DNA of 12,079 bases from Deltaproteobacteria bacterium. Its GTDB lineage: Bacteria; Desulfobacterota_B; Binatia; Bin18. Of this stretch, positions 6,434-12,079 are shown in pieces; position 1 is the stretch's first letter, and the number at the start of each line of letters is the position of its first letter. Where the stretch lies: assembly GCA_012271025.1 (NCBI GenBank), contig JAAXHF010000374.1, positions 1 through 12,079 of the forward strand. The letters are read 5' to 3'. A program made the position numbers and the translations under genes. The notes below the pieces were generated by a model, which did no database searches, was not told the DNA's origin, and saw only the letters and a list, made by a program, of their open reading frames with translations.

Positions 6434-7003
6434 CTAGTGGTACAACACGCCTTCTTCCGAAGAAGACCGAATTTCGTTCAGCAGGCGGTCGATAGCGACA
6501 CGGGTCAGCTGTTGGTTTTTTGTGAGACGCTCCCGGCTGTCCCGCAGCTGCTCGGCGTCTCTGCGCTTGCGTGCCCGAAAGTAGTCGAGTTGAATCTCAA
6601 GGCGCTCGGCCAGCAGACGGTCTACCGCCGCCAGGGACGGCAGATGGGTGACACTTTTGCCCATCTCGTCGGCAATGGTCAGCAGGCGGCTCAGCAGACC
6701 GCTGTGGTAATTGGCGATATCGGACAACAGCTCGGCATCGCGGCGGACCGGACGGAGAAAAAACGCCTCGCCAAACAGCCGGACGGCTCCGGCAAAGTCG
6801 CCCTGTTCGATCAGGGCGTCGCCCCGGCCGCAGCGCAGCCCCGAGCGCCGAAAGGCGGTCCGCTCAAGCACTCCTCCGAACACGGTCTGAAAGGCGGCCA
6901 GCAGTACCAGCACGAGCGGCACGAGTATGCCAAGGCCGAGCACGAGCATGCCAAGGCTGAGCAGCAGGGTCAGTGGGGATGTCGTGGCTTCAACGGGCGG
7001 CAT
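6434..7003 (-). CDS. Small membrane-anchored protein of unknown function
   Basis: I do not recognise a named family. The 189-residue protein has a short N-terminus, one long hydrophobic segment (about 11-37, LTLLLSLGMLVLGLGILVPL onward) and a soluble, charged helical remainder. Residues about 58-90 (GDALIEQGDFAGAVRLFGEA) look like a single TPR-like helix pair. Residues about 125-178 are Arg/Glu-rich and probably coiled coil (LAERLEIQLDYFRARKRRDA). I chose the ATG at 7003 because GGAGG (7013-7017) lies 9 bases upstream and the membrane segment follows directly. The frame stays open much further upstream, but only as the antisense of the TPR gene. The membrane segment contains a tandem 7-residue duplication. 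It is first in the unit with the aminotransferase and HAD genes and divergent to the TPR/VWA pair. Confidence 0.7.
   Translation of the reverse strand: MPPVEATTSPLTLLLSLGMLVLGLGILVPLVLVLLAAFQTVFGGVLERTAFRRSGLRCGRGDALIEQGDFAGAVRLFGEAFFLRPVRRDAELLSDIANYHSGLLSRLLTIADEMGKSVTHLPSLAAVDRLLAERLEIQLDYFRARKRRDAEQLRDSRERLTKNQQLTRVAIDRLLNEIRSSSEEGVLYH
6920..6961. repeat. Two-copy 21-base tandem repeat inside a membrane helix
   Basis: Two adjacent 21-base units (6920-6940 and 6941-6961) are identical at 19 of 21 positions. A third, partial copy (CACGAGCGG) starts at 6911. On the coding minus strand the units read LSLGMLV and LGLGILV, an in-frame duplication of two turns of the membrane segment. Confidence 0.7.
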
Positions 7004-7061
7004 AGGAACGAGCCTCCCCCCGAACACAATCACAGCTGGCCAGGCCGAACAAGCCCCCGCT

Positions 7062-7089
7062 TTGGACTCTCTCACCTGTTGTGTATGAT
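7062..7089 (+). promoter_or_regulatory. Candidate promoter for the TPR/VWA pair, possibly leaderless
   Basis: TATGAT (7084-7089) matches five of six bases of the -10 consensus, with TTGGAC (7062-7067) 16 bases upstream as a weak -35. The expected start of transcription is about 7096, next to the ATG at 7097. No ribosome binding site precedes that ATG, which fits a leaderless transcript. Confidence 0.45.
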
Positions 7090-7096
7090 GAGCGCC

Positions 7097-8059
7097 ATGC
7101 CACGCACCACAGTACGGCTGATAGGCGCAAACCTGCTGTTCGCCGCTCTCGTCCTGGCCGGGTTGGGCAGTCCACCGGTCGCGGCCCAGCCTTCTCCTCC
7201 ACCCGGTCTGCCATCCCACCCGAATGCCGCCGTCCAGGAGCACATGCAACGCGGTAACGACGCCATGAGCCGGGGCCACTGGGAGGCTGCTGTCGCGGCC
7301 TATACCAAGGCCCTGCGAATCGACCCCGAGCTGGTCGAAGCGCAGACCAACATGGGCATGGCGTACTATTTTCACCGTAATATCCCGGCGGCCGTGGGCG
7401 CCTTGGAGCAGGCCCTGGATATGCAGCCGGACCGGATTGACGCCGCCCACGGTCTGGGCTTGGCCCTGTATGACGGGGGGGATCTTGACGGCGCGATTGA
7501 AGCCTTTCGCAAGGCCACCCGGCTGAACGCCCAGGCGTATTACAACCTCGGCAACGCCCTGGAACAACGCGGTGACATTGAGGGGGCACGGGACGCCTAC
7601 CGCCACTATCTGGAAACACGCCCGTCCGGCGCCGAAGCCGCCGTCCTGCACCAGGCTCTCGAATCCGGTACCAGCCCGACACCGGCTGCCGGCTCGGCTC
7701 AGGATCATTTTCAGCGCGGCGTTGACCTGCTGGCTCGGAACGATGCCGTAGCCGCAGGCGCGGCGTTTCTGACGGCCATGCGCCTCAAGCCGAATTATGT
7801 CGAGGCCTGCAACATGCTCGGCCAGGCCTTCCGTATGCAGGGCAAGCTCAGCGAAGCCATGGGCGGCTATATGATGGCCCTGCGCCTGGACCCCAACTTT
7901 GGCGCGGTCCATCGCAACCTGGGTCAGGCGTTTGAGGAGACCGGCAACCCCCAGGCGGCCGCCCAGGCCTATGACCGGTATCTGGTCCTGGTGCCGGGAG
8001 CCGACGACGCGGCCGAGATTCGGGACAAGATCGCGGTGCTGCGCCGCCGGACCCGCTGA
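7097..8059 (+). CDS. Exported TPR-repeat protein
   Basis: This protein has 320 residues from the ATG at 7097. A signal peptide is clear: Arg-containing start, hydrophobic core (about 8-24) and a probable cut after PPVAA (26-30), then a proline-rich stretch. The mature part is made of TPR helix pairs at about 45-78, 80-112, 114-145 and 147-177, a Ser/Pro/Ala-rich linker (about 188-200), then more at 203-232, 236-266 and 270-300. TPRs are protein-binding scaffolds, so this is likely a periplasmic or envelope assembly factor. In-frame ATGs at 7085 and 7088 fall inside the -10 hexamer, so 7097 is preferred. A 569-codon open frame extends upstream but overlaps the minus-strand genes and is not coding. 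It is followed after 76 bases by the VWA gene, probably in the same operon. Confidence 0.88.
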   Translation: MPRTTVRLIGANLLFAALVLAGLGSPPVAAQPSPPPGLPSHPNAAVQEHMQRGNDAMSRGHWEAAVAAYTKALRIDPELVEAQTNMGMAYYFHRNIPAAVGALEQALDMQPDRIDAAHGLGLALYDGGDLDGAIEAFRKATRLNAQAYYNLGNALEQRGDIEGARDAYRHYLETRPSGAEAAVLHQALESGTSPTPAAGSAQDHFQRGVDLLARNDAVAAGAAFLTAMRLKPNYVEACNMLGQAFRMQGKLSEAMGGYMMALRLDPNFGAVHRNLGQAFEETGNPQAAAQAYDRYLVLVPGADDAAEIRDKIAVLRRRTR

Positions 8060-8135
8060 GAGTAAGGCTCACCCCACGCGGCCCTTGTGCCCGACTGGAC
8101 GAGCGGTTAAGCTCGCGCCGAGGAGGACCACGGTC

Positions 8136-9236
8136 ATGCGGACGATTTCGCCAAAGACGGGTGGAGCAGACCCCCTGTGCTCAGCCGCTACGCCATTCCC
8201 ATCGCCTTCCGTCCGGGTAGGTCTCCTCAGCCTGTTGCTACTAGCTTTGAGCGTCGGTCTGGCCATGTCCCAAGCCCCGGCCGCTCAGGACGAGGCTGCC
8301 GGGCAGGCGGCACCCGTTTCTGTGGACGAACGGACGCCTGAAAATCCCGAGTCGGCCCCGGCCCTGCCTCCGGCCGACTGGACCAGACGTGTCCTGACTG
8401 TGACCGTCACCGATTTTCAGGGCACATATGTTCCAGACCTCGAACCCCGGGACTTCCGCCTGTATGTCGATGGCGTGGCGCAGAGGATCGTCTACTTCAA
8501 TACCGGTCGCCGGGAGCCGGTAAGTCTGGGCCTGGTGGTCGACGGCAGCGGCAGCATGCGCGCCAAGCGAGGTCCTGCCCGTCACGCCCTGCGGGGTTTC
8601 ATTGAGCAGATCAAACGCGGTGATGAGGTCTTTCTCGAACAGTTCAGCCACCAGCTGACCCTGCTCCAGGACTTCACCGACAGCCGTATGCTGCTCGCCC
8701 AGGCGATTACCCAGCTGCGGCCGCTGGGTGGCACGGCGCTGCACGATGCCATTGTGGACGGCCTGGATCGGGTCAAACGTGGCCGCCATCAGAAAAAAGC
8801 CCTGGTTGTGATCAGCGACGGCTATGATACCGCCAGCCTCACCCCGCTCGCCGATATGCTCGACGCCGCCCGACGCTCCGGGGTCCTGATCTATACCATC
8901 GGTATCGGCAATCCCCACAGTTATCTGGGCGACCGACGGCGCATCATGATCGGCCGCTTCGCCATGCTGCCGAATCAGGGTGTTGAGCGGGTCGATGTCG
9001 AGACCCTGCAACAGATCAGCACCCAGACCGGCGGGAAACATTTTCTGCTCAATACGGGTGACGACTATGGTCTGCGCGACACGCTGGTCCGGGCCACCCA
9101 GACGATCTCCCAGGAACTGCACGCTCAGTACAGCATCGGCTATGCGGTCCGGGAGGCTGGCGGGACGCACCGCGTACGGGTGGAAACCGACCGCGACGAT
9201 GTGGTCGTCCGCGCCCAACAGACGCGGGTCGAATAG
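8136..9236 (+). CDS. Exported VWA-domain protein (acidobacterial VWFA-related type)
   Basis: This 366-residue protein has a long N-terminal lead, a hydrophobic signal segment (about 28-44) with possible cleavage near AMS-QA, then an acidic, Pro/Ala-rich spacer. Residues 85-122 (VLTVTVTDFQGTYVPDLEPR, then RLYVDGVAQRIVYF) form the beta-rich region that precedes the VWA fold in 'VWFA-related Acidobacterial domain' proteins. The metal-ion adhesion site is complete: Asp136-x-Ser138-x-Ser140 (DGSGS), Thr200 (LGGTAL) and Asp228 (VVISDGYD). VWA domains bind partner proteins through a metal ion, so an envelope or surface interaction role is likely. AGGAGG (8121-8126) is 9 bases before the ATG, and a small hairpin (CGAGC 8100-8104, GCTCG 8111-8115) lies just upstream. 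No MoxR ATPase or other Bat gene is present. Confidence 0.88.
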   Translation: MRTISPKTGGADPLCSAATPFPSPSVRVGLLSLLLLALSVGLAMSQAPAAQDEAAGQAAPVSVDERTPENPESAPALPPADWTRRVLTVTVTDFQGTYVPDLEPRDFRLYVDGVAQRIVYFNTGRREPVSLGLVVDGSGSMRAKRGPARHALRGFIEQIKRGDEVFLEQFSHQLTLLQDFTDSRMLLAQAITQLRPLGGTALHDAIVDGLDRVKRGRHQKKALVVISDGYDTASLTPLADMLDAARRSGVLIYTIGIGNPHSYLGDRRRIMIGRFAMLPNQGVERVDVETLQQISTQTGGKHFLLNTGDDYGLRDTLVRATQTISQELHAQYSIGYAVREAGGTHRVRVETDRDDVVVRAQQTRVE

Positions 9237-9244
9237 CGGGGCGG

Positions 9245-9628
9245 CTACTTTTTCTTGAAAAAGTGCTCCCTGACCTTCTCGCGGTCGAGCGGGCTGATCT
9301 CCAGCGTATCAAAGATACTGGCCAGGGCTTGGATGCAGCGCACAAAGTCGGGCCACACCGTGCGGGGACCGGAAAAGCTCAGATGGGCTGACTCGATCCG
9401 CTCATGGGTATGCTTCACCCCACCGCTGCTCGTGCTCTCCACCTCAAAAGGCTGGATCGGGGCCTTGATATTCAGGTGAAAGACGTCGTTGTCTTCCTCT
9501 CCGACCGGGCGACGGAGTTCCATGTGCAGCTTGCCCTCGCCCCCGTCAACCTCAACGATGTACCACTCTCCCGGGTAGGCGCTCGACACCTTGATGTGGG
9601 GTATTTTTTCTGACGAATCGTCTGCCAT
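9245..9628 (-). CDS. Hypothetical protein, 127 residues
   Basis: I recognise no family. The protein is cytoplasmic-looking (no signal or membrane segment from this start). It is mostly beta strand in the first two thirds (WYIVEVDGGEGKLHMELRR, then VFHLNIKAPIQPFEVEST), then has a His-containing turn (GGVKHTHERIESAHLSF) and two C-terminal helices ending in EHFFKKK. The start at 9628 is supported by GAGGAAG (9635-9641). An ATG at 9733 in the same frame would add 35 residues including a short hydrophobic run (PFLFGLVSICMAAA) resembling a signal peptide, but it has no visible ribosome site. It converges on the VWA gene with only 8 bases between the stops and is divergent to the beta-helix gene. 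Codon-level regularity and a good start support a real gene. Confidence 0.65.
   Translation of the reverse strand: MADDSSEKIPHIKVSSAYPGEWYIVEVDGGEGKLHMELRRPVGEEDNDVFHLNIKAPIQPFEVESTSSGGVKHTHERIESAHLSFSGPRTVWPDFVRCIQALASIFDTLEISPLDREKVREHFFKKK
9247..9264. other. Near-perfect palindrome at a convergent gene junction
   Basis: ACTTTTTC (9247-9254) and GAAAAAGT (9257-9264) are perfect 8-base inverted repeats separated by TT. They overlap the last codons (FFKKK) of the minus-strand gene, just past the VWA stop. The T and A runs face both ways, so it may add weakly to bidirectional termination. It may also be a coincidence of Lys/Phe codons. Confidence 0.3.
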
Positions 9629-9781
9629 AACGCGCTTCCTCGTGTCTGACTCAGAGAACGGACGGGCGGCTGCCATACATATCGACACCAGGCCAAAAAG
9701 AAAAGGCCCTTGGTACCGGCTGAATGCAGTCATGCCGATGTTGAACCCGTCACACTCCAGTCTGAAGTGCGCCCAGGGCCG

Positions 9782-9808
9782 GCCCCTGACCTCACGGGGC
9801 TGTTTTTT
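9782..9808 (+). terminator. Intrinsic terminator without an adjacent plus-strand gene
   Basis: GCCCC (9782-9786) and GGGGC (9796-9800) form a stem that can be extended by TGA/TCA pairing inside it. After TG comes a run of six T (9803-9808). The nearest plus-strand gene upstream ends at 9236, more than 500 bases away, with an opposing gene between. It could end an unannotated small RNA, or block transcription entering the beta-helix gene. Confidence 0.5.
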
Positions 9809-9822
9809 GGCCGGTATACGCC

Positions 9823-9828
9823 TATAGT
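9823..9828 (+). promoter_or_regulatory. Candidate -10 element for the beta-helix gene
   Basis: TATAGT matches the -10 consensus at five of six positions and would give a leader of about 50 bases before the ATG at 9885. The -35 region overlaps the T run of the terminator at 9782-9808 and has no good hexamer, so the promoter is only tentative. Confidence 0.35.
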
Positions 9829-9884
9829 ATGAAACTCGGTGGGAGTGTTCCGTTGACCTGTTGCACCTCGCGGGGGGCTTGTCT

Positions 9885-11132
9885 ATGACGACGATTTTTG
9901 TCCATCCGACCGACCGGGCGGCCGATGCCGCTTCCCTCAGCCTCGGCCTGTCCCGGTCTCGACCCGGCGATGTTGTTGTGCTCGGGGCGGGCCGCTATGG
10001 GCCGGGCACGAGCGGAGAGCGGCTGCCGCTGCGCATTCCGGTTGGCGTGGCGGTCGAGGGCAGCGGTGCCGAAGACTGCATTCTCGACGGCGAGGGCCAG
10101 TTCGAGCCGTCTTTCGATCCGATTCGGGCTGCCCGGTCGGTCGTGCTTCTTGAGGACGGCGCCAGCCTGGCCGGCGTGACGGTAACCAACGGGGGTGGCC
10201 ACGGGATTGGCGTCCCGCTCGGGGCGAGCGTCACGATCCGTAACTGCCACCTCAGCCGCCACGGCGATCACGGGGTTTTTGTGGGCGGCGCAACCCAGGC
10301 CGCTATCACTAACTGTGTTTTCGAGCACAACGGCCTGAAGCGTTTTGCGCCCGAGCTGCCACGCGGGGCGGGCGCTCGGCAGGGGCATCATATTTTTGCC
10401 GAGGCACGCCACGGCCAGGCCAATCAGCTGCTGATCAGCGACAACACCATGCGGGACTGTTTTGCCGACGGGATCGCCTTCGTGTGCTTCTTCCCGGAGC
10501 CGAACGAGGTGAGCTTCGGGGCGCGCATCCTGCGCAATACCATAGAGGCCAGCGAGCGCGGAGGGCTGCTCTTCTCGTGCTCGTTCGGGCCGTGCCAGAA
10601 TCGCTACCAGATCCTGGCCGTGGATAATGTGCTCAAGGACAACCAGCAGTTTGGCCTGAATATCATGACCGCAGTGCCGTTGGCCGACCGGGTTCCGCAG
10701 CATAACCACCTGCGCGGCCTGATCGCCGGCAACACTATCTCCGGCAGTCCCCTCGGTCTCGCCGTCCACGGCGCGCTCGGCGAGGTCCACCACAATCGCT
10801 GCGAGGTGACGCTGGACCGCAATCGCATCACCGGCTGCCCGACCAACGCCATCCGGCTGGTCGGGGCCAGCGGCGCGCCCGGGCTTGCCAGCCGCAGCAA
10901 TACGCTCGAAGCCACGGTCTGCCGCAACAGCCTGTCCGGCCGGGTGGTGATCCAGGCCGCCGGCGGCCCGGCGGACGCTACGCTGGAGGAGAACAACGTC
11001 AGCGTGCGGCTGCGCGGCAATACCGGAACGCCTGAGCAGGCGGTGCGGGTGAGTGACGGGCCGGCCGGCAACACGGTCACGGTCCAGGACGGCAGCCAAG
11101 CCTATCTACGCACCCGGGACAATCTGATCTAG
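9885..11132 (+). CDS. Right-handed parallel beta-helix repeat protein
   Basis: This 415-residue protein consists of repeated coils typical of pectate-lyase-like beta helices. The N-terminal cap (TIFVHPTDRAADAASLSLGL, then SRPGDVVVLGAGRY) is followed by coils rich in Asn, Gly and short hydrophobic strands. Examples are LAGVTVTNGGGHGIGV (95-110), VTIRNCHLSRHGDHGVFVGG (116-135), LLISDNTMRDCFADGIAF (182-199), LIAGNTISGSPLGLAV (279-294) and VTLDRNRITGCPTNAIRLVG (308-327). Such proteins bind or cut polysaccharides, but no catalytic set is identifiable here. Unusually there is no signal peptide, with the ATG at 9885 or with an upstream in-frame TTG (9861), so a cytoplasmic location or unusual export is implied. 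The ribosome site is only a G run (9872-9877). Its stop overlaps that of the converging exonuclease gene. Confidence 0.85.
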   Translation: MTTIFVHPTDRAADAASLSLGLSRSRPGDVVVLGAGRYGPGTSGERLPLRIPVGVAVEGSGAEDCILDGEGQFEPSFDPIRAARSVVLLEDGASLAGVTVTNGGGHGIGVPLGASVTIRNCHLSRHGDHGVFVGGATQAAITNCVFEHNGLKRFAPELPRGAGARQGHHIFAEARHGQANQLLISDNTMRDCFADGIAFVCFFPEPNEVSFGARILRNTIEASERGGLLFSCSFGPCQNRYQILAVDNVLKDNQQFGLNIMTAVPLADRVPQHNHLRGLIAGNTISGSPLGLAVHGALGEVHHNRCEVTLDRNRITGCPTNAIRLVGASGAPGLASRSNTLEATVCRNSLSGRVVIQAAGGPADATLEENNVSVRLRGNTGTPEQAVRVSDGPAGNTVTVQDGSQAYLRTRDNLI

Positions 11133-11992
11133 CCGATTTCGGGCTGGTCGCCGAAGTCCTTGCCGGTGGCCCTGAGGACCCGGCGGACGACTGCCGGGTC
11201 GCAGTCGAACGGAATCGCCGGCGGCTGGGGAAACGCCAGACCGGGCAGCCAAAAGGGCAGGCGTTTGATCCGTGTGTTATACACCTCGGCCAACAGGGCC
11301 GGCAGGTGGATCACATCCTCCAGGTTGTAGCGCAGCAGCGTCTCCAGGGCCCCGGCCTGGCCCTGCACATGGTACTGCCACAGCAGCACCGCGCACCAGC
11401 CGTCCAACAGGGCCAACGGCCCCTCGCGTTCCAGCCCCAGCCGCTGCTCGATTTTTTTCAGCCCGCCCGTGTAGCCCAGGGCGGCCAGCGGATGACGCAG
11501 GTCGATATGCGCCTGGCGGAGGGGCAGCCCCAGCTCGCGGCGGATGAACGGCAGGTCGAAGGCCTGCCCGTTATAGGTGACGAGCAGGCTGAACTCCTCG
11601 ATATCCGCCCCAAAGCAGGCCAGGTTGTGTCCCCGCACGTAGGCCCGCGGCTGGTGTCCGTCGTACACGCCGATGACAGTAATCGCGCACTCGTGGGGAG
11701 ACGTTCCGGTTGTCTCGATATCGAGATAGGCCACCCGCCCGCAGAACTCCGGATACAGGCGCCAGTGCAGGGCTGGAGCCAGCCGTTGACTGAAATACTG
11801 CGCGTCGCGGCGTCTCAGGTGGTGCAGCGACTGTTCGAGCTGACGACACACCGCGTCACGCTGCTCCTGCCTCATCGGCGCCTGCTGGGGCGCGTCCAGA
11901 AAGGTCTGCCAGCTGGTCAGGCCGGCCGCCCAGATTTTTTTCTCGGTCTTTTCTCCAATGCCGTGAATGTGTTGGAAGGTCGAGGTGAGCAT
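11129..11992 (-). CDS. YprB-like DEDD exonuclease with N-terminal helix-hairpin-helix
   Basis: This 287-residue protein of the RNase_H_2 (PF13482) / YprB group is a predicted 3'-5' exonuclease. Residues 5-31 (FQHIHGIGEKTEKKIWAAGL) form a helix-hairpin-helix-like DNA-binding element. The nuclease core has motif I YLDIETTG (Asp91, Glu93), motif II NGQAFDLPFI (Asp146) and motif III RYNLEDVIHL (Asp226), giving the four DEDD acidic residues. GGLKKIEQRLGL (176-187) is a further signature of the group. Bacillus YprB carries a C-terminal TPR region that is absent here; a short tail (about 245-287) replaces it. The role is presumably nucleic-acid processing or repair in the cytoplasm. No Shine-Dalgarno sequence is visible before the ATG at 11992. 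It stands alone, sharing a CTAG stop palindrome with the beta-helix gene. Confidence 0.87.
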   Translation of the reverse strand: MLTSTFQHIHGIGEKTEKKIWAAGLTSWQTFLDAPQQAPMRQEQRDAVCRQLEQSLHHLRRRDAQYFSQRLAPALHWRLYPEFCGRVAYLDIETTGTSPHECAITVIGVYDGHQPRAYVRGHNLACFGADIEEFSLLVTYNGQAFDLPFIRRELGLPLRQAHIDLRHPLAALGYTGGLKKIEQRLGLEREGPLALLDGWCAVLLWQYHVQGQAGALETLLRYNLEDVIHLPALLAEVYNTRIKRLPFWLPGLAFPQPPAIPFDCDPAVVRRVLRATGKDFGDQPEIG

Positions 11993-12046
11993 CGGTGAGA
12001 CGGGCTGAATAATGGGGGGCGCGATTCTCCCCTCAGCGCCGGACGC

Positions 12047-12075
12047 AGTCTAGCGCGTTTTGGGCCGGGCAACAA
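12047..12075 (-). promoter_or_regulatory. Candidate promoter of the YprB-like gene
   Basis: On the minus strand TTGTTG (12070-12075) and TAGACT (12047-12052, four of six) are 17 bases apart and give a leader of about 50 bases. The rest of 11993-12079 shows no gene. Support is moderate because both hexamers are imperfect. Confidence 0.35.
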
Positions 12076-12079
12076 GAAG

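Noticed and set aside
6350..7096. A plus-strand upstream extension of the TPR gene to a 569-codon frame
   Set aside because: It overlaps two minus-strand genes and would bury the clear signal peptide in the middle of the protein; the translation before 7097 is low-complexity.
6434..7912. A 492-codon minus-strand open frame reaching across the TPR gene
   Set aside because: Only its last 189 codons have a start signal and protein-like features. The rest is the antisense of the well-supported TPR gene, and long antisense frames are expected at this GC content.
4436..9236. A defence or toxin system built from the HAD, PLP, TPR and VWA genes
   Set aside because: No nuclease, NTPase, toxin or immunity signature occurs in this cluster; the parts fit metabolism and envelope structure better.
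9691..9708. GGCC...GGCC arms around an A-rich loop as a terminator for the minus-strand gene
   Set aside because: The stem is only four self-complementary bases, and it lies upstream of that gene's start, not after its end.
9829..9888. A 19-codon upstream frame overlapping the beta-helix start as ATGA
   Set aside because: Its ATG directly follows the candidate -10, so it would lie upstream of the predicted transcript start; it has no ribosome binding site and an unremarkable peptide.

Overview
This is a GC-rich, densely packed bacterial chromosomal window with ten complete genes and one gene cut by the left edge. No rRNA, tRNA, CRISPR array, transposase, integrase or phage gene is visible. 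The gene set (an HtpX membrane protease, a CaiB/BaiF CoA-transferase beside a cyclase-family hydrolase, and exported TPR and VWA proteins of the 'acidobacterial VWFA-related' type) points to a Gram-negative, probably uncultured environmental lineage such as a deltaproteobacterial, Binatota, Tectomicrobia or Acidobacteria-like organism. That placement is inference from gene families only.

Layout, left to right. Bases 1-378 hold the end of a cupin-domain protein. A 324-base gap (379-702) carries a composite palindromic element that looks like a dispersed genomic repeat, then a candidate promoter with an inverted repeat ahead of htpX (703-1542). htpX ends in two tandem hairpins, the second a good intrinsic terminator. 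A visibly AT-richer stretch (about 1621-2110) holds a lone HicB-type antitoxin gene with no toxin partner. Next is a divergent metabolic pair: a cyclase-family hydrolase (3079 to 2141, minus) and a CaiB/BaiF CoA-transferase (3220-4431, plus), with readable promoters for both in the 140 bases between them.

A three-gene minus-strand unit follows: a small membrane-anchored protein of unknown function (7003 to 6434), a class V aminotransferase-fold enzyme (6390 to 5173) and a HAD-family hydrolase (5176 to 4436). The last two overlap by GTGA. Facing away from it is a plus-strand pair, an exported TPR-repeat protein (7097-8059) and an exported VWA protein (8136-9236). The membrane protein, the TPR protein and the VWA protein share one divergent control region and could form a cell-envelope assembly. 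This is the part of the window most likely to be an undescribed functional unit, though nothing in the sequence proves the three work together.

The right end has a 127-residue protein of unknown function (9628 to 9245, minus), a right-handed beta-helix protein without a signal peptide (9885-11132, plus), and a YprB-like DEDD exonuclease with an N-terminal helix-hairpin-helix (11992 to 11129, minus). Three tail-to-tail gene pairs (4431/4436, 9236/9245, 11132/11129) are packed so tightly that no intergenic terminator fits. In the last pair both stop codons lie in one CTAG palindrome.
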